NCBI GenBank assembly: GCA_026392135.1
Contig: JAPLCR010000292.1
Coordinates: 1-12,359 of the forward strand
Direction: 5' to 3'
Source of the DNA: Armatimonadota bacterium
GTDB lineage: Bacteria; Armatimonadota; Chthonomonadetes; Chthonomonadales; Chthonomonadaceae
Length of the DNA stretch: 12,359 nucleotides
In this document: piece by piece, positions 1 through 6,033 of the stretch
Layout: each line of letters begins with the position of its first letter
Numbering within the stretch: position 1 is the first letter of the stretch
Translations under genes and position numbers: made by a program
The notes under the pieces: generated by a model
Told to the model about the DNA's origin: nothing
Databases searched by the model: none
Seen by the model: the letters and a program-made list of their open reading frames with translations, nothing else

Positions 1-311
1 AGTGGCTCATTTTGCGTTGTTGTCAATCTTAGGAGCCATGTTGCTATTGTAATGATGCAAGTAAAGTTGTAAGCATTTCTCGTGCATCTTCTCGCATTTG
101 GAGAAGGAGAGTGTCTTACGGACAAATCTTGCTAACCTCTGCCTGATAGTGTTGTTTCAACGCTTCACTTGGTTAGTCTGCCCGCTACTCTTCCCTACCG
201 GGGAGTGATGTTCTCTTGATGACATCCTCGCTACTGCAATGAACACAACGAACTGTTTCTGTGACCATAATACTATCAGTTTACATCAACAACGCGAGAA
301 AGACCACTACC
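1..311 (-). mobile_element. Internally deleted IS1-family element (MITE-like relic)
   Basis: Both ends are recognisable. Positions 1-22 and the reverse complement of 287-308 agree at 16 of 22 bases, sharing AGTGG at the tip and GCGTTGTTG inside. The right end extends to 311 (reading GGTAGTGG inward), so about three bases of the left tip lie outside the window. Between the ends, on the minus strand, are pieces of the start and end of an IS1-type transposase with the middle missing. IS1-family elements are normally about 700-800 bp, so more than half is gone. The element cannot make transposase but could still be mobilised in trans if its ends are functional. The target-site duplication cannot be checked because the left flank is absent. 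Confidence 0.8.
7..268 (-). pseudogene. IS1-family transposase remnant, N- and C-terminal pieces only
   Basis: The N-terminal piece starts at the ATG at 268 and reads MVTETVRCVHCSSEDVIKR before a stop at 185-187. This is the beginning of the IS1-type zinc finger, with only the first CxxC pair kept. The C-terminal piece lies in another frame, from about 168 down to the stop at 7-9. It reads NNTIRQRLARFVRKTLSFSK and continues to a HYN motif, which is the conserved C-terminal block of IS1-family transposases. Just before NNT a TGA (157-159) stands where the family has Trp (ERWNN). The catalytic core is deleted. A frame change, a nonsense mutation and a large internal deletion together make this a dead gene. 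Confidence 0.82.
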
Positions 312-358
312 CGAACTCGCGTTTGCTTGAAAATAATCCACACCCCTCTGCCAACAAA

Positions 359-378
359 CAGGTAGGGGCTTCAGCCTG
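359..378. repeat. Degenerate copy of a small palindromic repeat
   Basis: The stretch AACAGGTAGGGGCTTCAGCC resembles AACAGGCAGGGGCTTTCAGC at 2148-2167. The palindrome here is imperfect: CAGG pairs with CCTG and CT with AG around a bulge. It lies just past the 3' end of the NUDIX gene. It may be a worn copy of the same interspersed palindrome, or a weak terminator for the minus strand. Confidence 0.4.
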
Positions 379-399
379 ATGGCTCTTTGGAGACACCAA

Positions 400-930
400 C
401 TATCCTAGCATACGCAAATACTCTCTGAAAGCCTGTTTGGTAGACTCGAAGGCAAGTTCGTCAAAATCGATAGCAGTAGGGGGTACAAACAGAATTTCTG
501 CTACCTCCTCATTCGGAACGAACTCAGGAGCCTCCGCAATATCGCAAAAAAAGAACATATCCGTTGTGTGGTAGGTAACACTTCGGTAGGTGTATATATT
601 GGGAAACGAAGCGAGAAACGTCAATCCTGTCACCTTCATCGCGACCTCTTCCCAAATTTCTCGAACAAGCCCCTCCTCAGCCGACTCGTAGGGGTCTACG
701 AACCCCCCCGGCGTGTTAAGCTTGCCCTTCGCAGGGTCTTTTACGCGCCGTACTAGGAGTATCTCACCTGCCGAATTTCGCAATATCCCGCCGACTGCTG
801 AGGCGGGGTTCGCGTAGAAGCGGAAATCGCAGTCGGGACAGGTGAAAAGTTTCTCCGTTTCGGCGCGTCCGTTCTGCAAGCCGCAGTTCGGGCAGTAACG
901 AAAGACGGAAGTGGTGTAGTGGTTTATCAA
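400..930 (-). CDS. NUDIX hydrolase with N-terminal zinc ribbon
   Basis: A 176-residue pyrophosphohydrolase of the NUDIX superfamily, probably cytoplasmic and acting on a nucleoside-diphosphate-linked metabolite; the exact substrate cannot be read from sequence. A zinc ribbon of the type found in NADH pyrophosphatases occupies residues 13-34 (C13-x2-C16 and C31-x2-C34). The NUDIX box runs from G76 to M98 as Gx5Ex7REIxEExAM. All metal-binding Glu residues are kept, but the usual Gly near the end is Ala97. The start is TTG at 928-930: the upstream frame is closed by TAG three codons earlier, and any later start would cut into the zinc ribbon. An AAGG lies about 10 bases upstream. The gene is 85 bases downstream of the ankyrin gene on the same strand and may share its transcript. 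Confidence 0.88.
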   Translation of the reverse strand: MINHYTTSVFRYCPNCGLQNGRAETEKLFTCPDCDFRFYANPASAVGGILRNSAGEILLVRRVKDPAKGKLNTPGGFVDPYESAEEGLVREIWEEVAMKVTGLTFLASFPNIYTYRSVTYHTTDMFFFCDIAEAPEFVPNEEVAEILFVPPTAIDFDELAFESTKQAFREYLRMLG

Positions 931-964
931 TAGGGGCTACCTTGTCGGTTTGAATGTTCTCTAG

Positions 965-982
965 TAGATTATGGCGCAAAAC
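965..982 (-). repeat. Exact 18-bp direct repeat, copy 1
   Basis: TAGATTATGGCGCAAAAC occurs here and again at 2319-2336 with no mismatch. On the minus strand this copy lies 35-52 bases upstream of the NUDIX start and reads GTTTTGCGCCATAATCTA. It contains CATAAT, a possible -10 box, though I found no matching -35 at standard spacing. It may be a shared regulatory site or a dispersed-repeat fragment. Confidence 0.5.
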
Positions 983-1015
983 GGGATGTAGTGAGACAAT
1001 AAAGGCGCAATATGC

Positions 1016-1459
1016 CTACTCTACCCCTCCCGCTTTTTTGATAGCGTCATAAGCCTCCTGAAAATGGAAGGTCGGATTCAGGGTGCTATCAGGAAGTTCT
1101 TTACGAGCGTAGTAGAGCGCGGTACGCCCCTCCTTATCACGCAGATTGACTTTCGCTTTGCGTTTTAAGAGCCACTTAACGCCTTCCGCGGAACCGAGTT
1201 CAGCCTCGTTCATAAGAGCCGTTTTACCCTCTATCCTGCTCTGGTAATCTATATTGGCTCCCTTACTCACAATGAAGTCAGCGATTTCAAAATTAGACAT
1301 CTGCAAAGCCGCCAGAAGAGGGAACCAACCAATAGCATTCTCGCCATTCAGGGGCACGCCTCGAGATAGGAGAAGTTGTATTACCTGCGCCTGCTTCGAG
1401 TGCGCCGCATCGAAGGGCTTTGGTTTGCTTCCATCCCCCGGGCAGCTAAGAGCTTCGCG
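1016..1459 (-). pseudogene. Ankyrin-repeat protein, C-terminal part cut off by in-frame TAG
   Basis: This is the direct continuation, in the same frame and with no further stop, of the ankyrin lipoprotein encoded at 1460-1966. It encodes about 147 residues, with ankyrin-type helices and loops such as QVIQLLLSRGVPLN, EIADFIVSKGANID, GVKWLLKRKAKVN and GRTALYYARK. The natural stop is TAG at 1016-1018. An internal GTG at 1355-1357 could start a 113-residue fragment, but it has no signal peptide and begins inside a repeat. The stretch between 1460 and 1357 reads as sensible ankyrin sequence. The simplest view is one ancestral gene interrupted by a single base change, or a sequencing error at that codon. 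Confidence 0.75.
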
Positions 1460-1966
1460 CTACCAGTTAGATTCCATCGCCCCGCACATTGCGGCTACCA
1501 GCGTGGTAGTGGGCAATCTATATCCCAGATAGACACGGAGAGCCTCCATATCTCCTGTATCGACGGCTCCTGCCACGGCGGAAAGCACACCCCTATCGTG
1601 TTCCGCGCTGGCATCTGCGCCGCTCTCCATGAGGAGGCGAACCATGGGCGCATTAGAGCCTGCCACGCCTAGAGTCGTATACCAGTCCCCAAAGTGGGCG
1701 TACCTCCCGCCTTCCGGGGAGTAGTTGAGGCGTTGGTACCAGAAGTAGATTCCCTTCTCGTGCGTCGGGCAACCCCTGGTGTTCGGGCTAACCCCCTGCT
1801 TGAGTAACGTGCGGACTTCCTCTATGTCGCCAGCCTCAATAGCGTACATCAAACGCATCTCAGGGGTATGCTTAATCCTATACTCAAAACATCCCGGCAG
1901 AAAGAGAACTGCGAGGAATACCATAGCCGTAAAAATTGGCAATATCGGAATTCGCTTCGATTTCAT
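1460..1966 (-). CDS. Ankyrin-repeat lipoprotein, N-terminal part (stops at premature TAG)
   Basis: An exported lipoprotein with ankyrin repeats, probably anchored at the cell envelope as a protein-binding module; the partner is unknown. From the ATG at 1964-1966 the protein begins MKSKRIPILP, followed by a hydrophobic stretch and a lipobox-like LPGC. It continues with ankyrin units (AIEAGDIEEVRTLLKQGVSP, then SNAPMVRLLMESGADASA) and ends at TAG 1460-1462. AAGGA lies 10 bases before the ATG. A longer start, GTG at 2021-2023, has a stronger AAGGAGG 10 bases upstream, but it adds 19 residues before the signal peptide and lies inside a perfect palindrome. I prefer the ATG. In its present form the gene encodes 168 residues and loses its last repeats. 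Confidence 0.7.
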   Translation of the reverse strand: MKSKRIPILPIFTAMVFLAVLFLPGCFEYRIKHTPEMRLMYAIEAGDIEEVRTLLKQGVSPNTRGCPTHEKGIYFWYQRLNYSPEGGRYAHFGDWYTTLGVAGSNAPMVRLLMESGADASAEHDRGVLSAVAGAVDTGDMEALRVYLGYRLPTTTLVAAMCGAMESNW

Positions 1967-2009
1967 TTTGACAGTGTCCTTGTGAGTTGCGCCTTTTACT
2001 ATCTGCGCT

Positions 2010-2033
2010 GGCGACGCTTCCACTCGCGTCGCC
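2010..2033. repeat. GC-rich perfect palindrome (REP-like), 8-bp arms
   Basis: GGCGACGC and GCGTCGCC are exact reverse complements separated by 8 bases. On the minus-strand transcript this hairpin would lie directly after an AAGGAGG (2034-2040) and would hold the GTG at 2021-2023 in its loop. It is either a repetitive extragenic palindrome or a translational control hairpin for the ankyrin lipoprotein gene. Confidence 0.6.
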
Positions 2034-2152
2034 CCTCCTTCTAATACGAACTCCGCCTATAAACTTGCTGTTTACGGACAACCTTTCTAGCATTTGGTAA
2101 GCCTTTCAGTAGAGACTGTAAAATCCGTCCGTAGGACAGGGTGCTTAACAGG

Positions 2153-2171
2153 CAGGGGCTTTCAGCCCCTG
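2153..2171. repeat. Perfect palindrome CAGGGGCT-TTC-AGCCCCTG
   Basis: An 8-bp perfect stem with a 3-base loop in the gap between the ankyrin gene and mnmE. A degraded relative, sharing the flanking AACAGG as well, is at 359-378. This suggests an interspersed repeat rather than a terminator; there is no T-run on either side. Confidence 0.6.
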
Positions 2172-2216
2172 ACCAAAGCTATCCCCCAGGAGTTCGTATA
2201 AAGGAGAATAGCCGCT

Positions 2217-2321
2217 ATGTACTATACGAGAAAGTTCGCCGAGCGGTTTTGGAGGCGGATTGCATTTTTTGCGTATTCCGCGGTTAATCCCCAGAATATC
2301 GCACTTTTACGAACTGCCTAG
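2217..2321 (+). CDS. Possible 34-residue small ORF upstream of mnmE
   Basis: An ATG preceded by AAGGAG (10-base gap) opens a 34-codon frame beginning MYYTRKFAERFWRR and ending at TAG 2319-2321. The product would be basic and aromatic near the start, then hydrophobic. It matches no family I recognise. The stop is three bases before the ATG at 2325, the longest possible mnmE start, so the ORF could act as a translationally coupled leader. It could equally be chance. The region 2024-2324 holds no other gene that I can see. Confidence 0.3.
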   Translation: MYYTRKFAERFWRRIAFFAYSAVNPQNIALLRTA

Positions 2322-2336
2322 ATTATGGCGCAAAAC
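2319..2336 (+). repeat. Exact 18-bp direct repeat, copy 2
   Basis: Identical to 965-982. It overlaps the ATG at 2325 that would give mnmE 13 extra N-terminal residues. Because the same bases occur in a non-coding setting at 965, this copy is probably not coding, which favours the internal mnmE start at 2364. Confidence 0.5.
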
Positions 2337-2363
2337 AGCGCGATATGGGATAATAGAACCACC

Positions 2364-3776
2364 ATGAGACTTCAAGACGAAACCATCTCCGCAGTAGCCA
2401 CCGCCTCTGGCGAGGGCGGAATCGCCATCATTCGCGTGTCTGGCGAAAAGTCCCGCCTGATAGCGGAGAGCCTTTTCCGTCCATTGCGTGGCGATAATCC
2501 GCGGGTCTACGTTGGCTACACCGTCCGCTATGGAAACTTCCTCGACCCGAACACCCTTGAAATCATTGACGACGGGCTACTGACGCGCTTTCGCGCCCCC
2601 CACTCCTACACAGGTGAAGACTGTATAGAACTCTCCTGCCACGGCGGGAGAGCAACCACTACTCGGCTTCTGCAAGCGACGCTTCAGGCGGGCGCAAGGC
2701 TGGCGGAGCCGGGCGAGTTCACGCAACGCGCCTTCCTCAATGGGCGCATAGACCTGGCGCAAGCCGAAGCCGTCGCCGACCTGATACGCGCCCGCACAGA
2801 ATCGGCGCGAAGGCTTGCCCGTGTACAGCTGGAGGGTTCACTCTCGGCAGTTATTTCCAGTATCAAAGACGAATTGGTGGGAACTCTTGCTGCGATAGAG
2901 GTCACTATAGATTTTAGTGATGAGGTGGGTGAGCTGGAGTATCCCCTCATCCAAAAGCGCATACTAAACGCGAAAGGGCGTGTCGCGCAGCTTCTGCAAA
3001 CGGAAGACAGGGGGCGTATTCTCCGAGAAGGGGTGCGTGTCGCTATTATAGGACGACCCAATGTTGGTAAGTCGTCTCTGCTCAACGCCCTTCTACGGAC
3101 AGAGCGTGCTATCGTCACTCCGATTGCGGGAACCACTCGTGATATAGTAGAAGAGACCGCTAACCTTGCGGGTATAGCTGTAGTGCTTGCGGACACTGCG
3201 GGTATTCGCAATACGGAGGACGTGGTAGAGCGTATCGGAGTCGAACGCGCCCACACTGCTGCCGATAGTGCCGACATTATCCTCTTCGTAATAGACTTGG
3301 AGGAGGGGGTTACTGAGGCAGACAGCCAACTGCTTACACGTCTCAATACCGTCGGCGCGGGGCGTATCGTCTGCGTCTTGAACAAATGTGACACACTTAC
3401 CCCCGAAGAGTTAAGCACCGCTCTACCGCAAGTGCAAGACACACTAGGCTCGCAGGTCGCAACGTGTGTCGCGCTTTCCGCAAAGTCGGGGATAGGGTTG
3501 GACAGCCTCGAATCTGCCGTACTAAACTCTCTTGGCGATGCGGTAGGGCAGGGGCAGGAGACTGTTATTGTCGCCAACGCTCGGCACTTTGAGGCACTAC
3601 GGCAGGCGCAAGCGAGCCTTATAGAGGCAGAATGTACCGCTAACCTTCAACTTCCGGGGGATTTCATTGCTATAGATGTTCGGGGCGCACTTGACGCTCT
3701 CGGACTCATCACGGGTGAAACGGTTACGGAAGACATTATCCACCGTATTTTTCACGATTTTTGTGTCGGAAAATAG
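2364..3776 (+). CDS. mnmE: tRNA modification GTPase MnmE (TrmE)
   Basis: A cytoplasmic GTPase that, with MnmG, makes the 5-carboxymethylaminomethyl group on wobble uridine of certain tRNAs. From the ATG at 2364 it is 470 residues, close to the usual 450-470. The N-terminal tetrahydrofolate-binding domain contains GEGGIAIIRVSG. The central GTPase domain, inserted in a helical domain, has all motifs: GRPNVGKS (about 230-237), TTRD (257-260), DTAGI (277-281), NKCD (340-343) and SAK (372-374). The C-terminus is FCVGK with the conserved Cys of this family. The ATG at 2325 would add 13 residues lying partly in an 18-bp repeat, and family members normally begin near the DETI segment, so 2364 is preferred. 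Neither start has a clear Shine-Dalgarno. No mnmG is present here. Confidence 0.96.
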   Translation: MRLQDETISAVATASGEGGIAIIRVSGEKSRLIAESLFRPLRGDNPRVYVGYTVRYGNFLDPNTLEIIDDGLLTRFRAPHSYTGEDCIELSCHGGRATTTRLLQATLQAGARLAEPGEFTQRAFLNGRIDLAQAEAVADLIRARTESARRLARVQLEGSLSAVISSIKDELVGTLAAIEVTIDFSDEVGELEYPLIQKRILNAKGRVAQLLQTEDRGRILREGVRVAIIGRPNVGKSSLLNALLRTERAIVTPIAGTTRDIVEETANLAGIAVVLADTAGIRNTEDVVERIGVERAHTAADSADIILFVIDLEEGVTEADSQLLTRLNTVGAGRIVCVLNKCDTLTPEELSTALPQVQDTLGSQVATCVALSAKSGIGLDSLESAVLNSLGDAVGQGQETVIVANARHFEALRQAQASLIEAECTANLQLPGDFIAIDVRGALDALGLITGETVTEDIIHRIFHDFCVGK

Positions 3777-3795
3777 TAGCATCCGCCTCTTTTTC

Positions 3796-3824
3796 TTGAC
3801 GTTTATGCGACAACGCTCTATAAT
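3796..3824 (+). promoter_or_regulatory. Sigma-70-type promoter of the zinc-ribbon/TPR operon
   Basis: TTGACG at 3796-3801, a 17-base spacer and a perfect TATAAT at 3819-3824. Transcription should start near 3831, giving a leader of about 74 bases before the ATG at 3905. This is the best promoter match in the window. It follows the mnmE stop by only 19 bases. Confidence 0.75.
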
Positions 3825-3848
3825 AGCATCTATAGTATAAAGCGTTGT
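3810..3848. promoter_or_regulatory. Inverted repeat flanking the -10 box (possible operator)
   Basis: ACAACGCT at 3810-3817 and AGCGTTGT at 3841-3848 are exact 8-bp inverted repeats. They sit on either side of TATAAT and the predicted start point, with arm centres 31 bases apart (about three helical turns). A smaller nested inverted repeat, CTATA/TATAG, lies at 3818-3822 and 3831-3835. Placement over the promoter fits a repressor operator; in RNA only part of the structure would be transcribed. Confidence 0.45.
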
Positions 3849-3857
3849 GATTACTCC

Positions 3858-3899
3858 ATAACCTCCCTCTGGAGTGTGGTGAAGGAAGGAACTGGTTAT
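3858..3899 (+). promoter_or_regulatory. Leader stem around the ribosome-binding site of the TPR gene
   Basis: ATAACC (3858-3863) can pair with GGTTAT (3894-3899), placing the Shine-Dalgarno-like GGAAGGA (3884-3890) in the enclosed loop. The gap from that motif to the ATG at 3905 is 14 bases, longer than usual. Folding could change ribosome access. Only six base pairs support it, so confidence is low. Confidence 0.25.
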
Positions 3900-3904
3900 C
3901 CCCC

Positions 3905-5224
3905 ATGTTTTGTACCGCCTGCGGCGCGAAAAACGCCACTGATAGTAATTTCTGTAAGCAGTGTGGCAAAGTTCTTGGCAAACCCGTCAAGATAGATGAA
4001 TCTGATTATATTCATGCCATGCCCGAAGACGAGCAGTCACGTGCTCTATTAGAGAGCGCGTATCAACACCGCGGTAGAGGCGACTTTGACGGAGCTATTC
4101 GCCTCTGTGAAGAGGCTCTGAGCATCCAACCCAGTAGTGCCTCCACCCACTCGCTTATCGCGCAAATCGCTCTACAGCAGGGCGACAAAGAGCGTGCTAT
4201 CCGTGAATATGAGCGTGTGCTTCTATTGAACCCAAACAGTATCGCAGATAGAATTAAACTTGAGGAGATTCGTTCTGGTAAGAGGACAGTAACACGCTCC
4301 TCGGTAGTCGCACCCAATGAAGGCAGTAGCCTGAATCCGCTTCTTGTAGTTGCTGCGTGCGCCGGACTGCTTGCTGTTGGTTGGGTAATGAATGAGCAGT
4401 GGCGCAAAACGCAGGGCAAAGAGACTGCGCTTACGAGCCATCTGGCAACCAGTGGTCTACTGCAAAACCCTGTGCAGAGCCAGCCTCTTCCTCAGAACAC
4501 AAACAACACCAACATCCCGAACGCGGGGAGTGGTGCCAGTACTGCGCCTCTCACTGCCAACGGAAATCAACCCACGTCAACACCTTCCACACAGCCTTCT
4601 TCCGATGGCGCACTGATGATCTCTGCACCTCCGTTCTACCCACCGGTTATGTTGACAACAAATCAGGTGGCGCAAGGAGGGACAAGTAGCAGTTTTGGTC
4701 GTTTTCCACGCGGTGGGAACACAGGGTTGCCCCCCTTCAACCCGCGTAATGGTGGAGTTGAGGCGATCTACACCCCCGGAACGAAAGTGCATCTTGGGAA
4801 TGGCGACGACAAGGAGGCGGAAAAAGAGCCGCCGCCCTATAAAATTCAAATTGACATGAAGCCTAAGCCTGTCTTGGGTTCCGCGAATGCCACCCCTGTG
4901 AACCCCTCGGTGAGCGGGAATGAAGCCCTACCAGGTGAGACGCGCCAAGCCATTGAAGCATCCAGTAACTATATACTTCGTAACGACTTTGATGGGGCTA
5001 TCCGTGCCCTTAAATCCGCACAAAGGAACCCCGGTTCCCAATCCGGAAAGATTCATCAAGACCTCGCCTACTGCTATCAGCAAAAGGGGAATAAAGCGAC
5101 CGCCAAAACCCACTACGAGCAAGCGATTGCCGAATATGAGGCGCAGATGAAGGCAGGAACCCAAAAAGAGGTTGCGGAGTCAGGTATTCGCGTCTGCAAA
5201 CGAGGAATCAAGCAATGCGATTAA
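3905..5224 (+). CDS. Zinc-ribbon, TPR and transmembrane protein
   Basis: A 439-residue membrane-anchored protein, not matched to a named family. A short zinc ribbon opens it (C3-x2-C6 and C17-x2-C20). TPR helices follow at about 43-115 (for example GDFDGAIRLCEEALSIQP and GDKERAIREYERVLLLNP). One membrane segment lies near 143-162, then a long Pro/Ser/Asn/Thr-rich linker to about 330. A second TPR block ends the protein (about 345-430) and repeats the phrase DFDGAIR seen in the first block. The zinc ribbon and first TPRs are probably cytoplasmic and the C-terminal TPRs outside. This suggests a scaffold that links partners across the membrane. The start follows a strong promoter, and the stop overlaps the next ATG by 10 bases. 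Confidence 0.87.
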   Translation: MFCTACGAKNATDSNFCKQCGKVLGKPVKIDESDYIHAMPEDEQSRALLESAYQHRGRGDFDGAIRLCEEALSIQPSSASTHSLIAQIALQQGDKERAIREYERVLLLNPNSIADRIKLEEIRSGKRTVTRSSVVAPNEGSSLNPLLVVAACAGLLAVGWVMNEQWRKTQGKETALTSHLATSGLLQNPVQSQPLPQNTNNTNIPNAGSGASTAPLTANGNQPTSTPSTQPSSDGALMISAPPFYPPVMLTTNQVAQGGTSSSFGRFPRGGNTGLPPFNPRNGGVEAIYTPGTKVHLGNGDDKEAEKEPPPYKIQIDMKPKPVLGSANATPVNPSVSGNEALPGETRQAIEASSNYILRNDFDGAIRALKSAQRNPGSQSGKIHQDLAYCYQQKGNKATAKTHYEQAIAEYEAQMKAGTQKEVAESGIRVCKRGIKQCD

Positions 5225-6033
5225 ATCGTATCGTCTCAGGTCTCTGCGGATTGATGATAGCACTAGGAGTACTTGTAAGTGGGAGCATTGAGAGTGTTCA
5301 TGCTGACAAGCGGCTACTGTTTGCATCGCGTGCAACAGACAGTTTTCTACTTATCATTCCTTCACAGGTTGACCCCAAGAAACCTCGCAAAGATGACCCG
5401 ACTCCTTACGTGCGCGACTACGTGCGCGAGACGCTCAGGGAGGCTGGCAAATATGAGGTGATAACCTTTTCAGAAGGGGATGCTAAGGTCAAACGCGGTA
5501 TAACCGACCGCGTTCTCGCTACGAAAGACCTCGACCAACCTTACTCTAATGAGACATTGCAAAAGTTTGCCTCCATTTTTGGGGCTAACCGAGTGCTGTA
5601 TGTCGTTATCACAGAGACCAAAAAGGGGCTTCGCGCCAACGTTCTGCTTCTTGGAAGCGTGGGGAAACAGACTTGGCAAACCCTCCTCTCGGATGAACTA
5701 TCTACAGGAGACGTACTTGGAACCCAACGGTTCGCCGCCGGAGATAAGAAGGTTTCGCTAAAGATTGGTAAAAAAGACCTAAACGCGCTCATTTCAGACG
5801 ACATCATTGTACACCTTGGACTACCTAGCCAACTGAATGAGCGAATGCCAAGCCTTACTGCTTTACGGTTGGCACAAGATGCTGCAAACAGCTCCAAAGC
5901 CGAACCAAATGACCCTAAGAAGCCTGCACCGACCGGTGAAATCAACGGCACAAGAGGGGACAAAAGAGCCGACAACACCAAAACCGAGCGGTTTGAATCC
6001 AGTTGGAAACGATACTCCCACCAAAGCAGTTAA
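5215..6033 (+). CDS. Exported protein, N-terminal part of a frame-shifted TPR protein
   Basis: Begins MRLNRIVSGL with a signal peptide predicted to be cut after VHA (residue 30). A mixed alpha/beta domain follows (about 35-205), with segments such as SFLLIIPSQVD and ANRVLYVVITE. It recalls the N-terminal domains of TolB- or CsgG-like envelope proteins, but I cannot assign it. After about residue 225 the frame enters a Lys/Pro-rich linker and then loses family-like character, ending at 6033. The overlapping +1 frame continues the linker into TPRs, so this ORF is probably the first part of one gene interrupted near 5956-5965. AGGA 8 bases before the ATG and the 10-base overlap with the upstream gene support translational coupling. 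Confidence 0.75.
   Translation: MRLNRIVSGLCGLMIALGVLVSGSIESVHADKRLLFASRATDSFLLIIPSQVDPKKPRKDDPTPYVRDYVRETLREAGKYEVITFSEGDAKVKRGITDRVLATKDLDQPYSNETLQKFASIFGANRVLYVVITETKKGLRANVLLLGSVGKQTWQTLLSDELSTGDVLGTQRFAAGDKKVSLKIGKKDLNALISDDIIVHLGLPSQLNERMPSLTALRLAQDAANSSKAEPNDPKKPAPTGEINGTRGDKRADNTKTERFESSWKRYSHQSS

Noticed and set aside
1460..1462. TAG read as a recoded amino acid (for example pyrrolysine)
   Set aside because: TAG is used as a normal stop by NUDIX, mnmE, pilZ-like and DUF4331-like genes here, and no readthrough structure is evident.
2325..2363. Longer mnmE N-terminus from the ATG at 2325
   Set aside because: It overlaps the 18-bp repeat, has no Shine-Dalgarno, and extends beyond the usual MnmE start.
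2684..3577. 297-codon open frame on the minus strand inside mnmE
   Set aside because: It is Ser/Arg/Ala-rich with no domain and lies wholly antisense to a complete, strongly conserved mnmE.
4399..4410. Third copy of the GGCGCAAAAC part of the 18-bp repeat
   Set aside because: Only the core matches, and it lies inside the coding sequence of the TPR protein, so it is probably chance.
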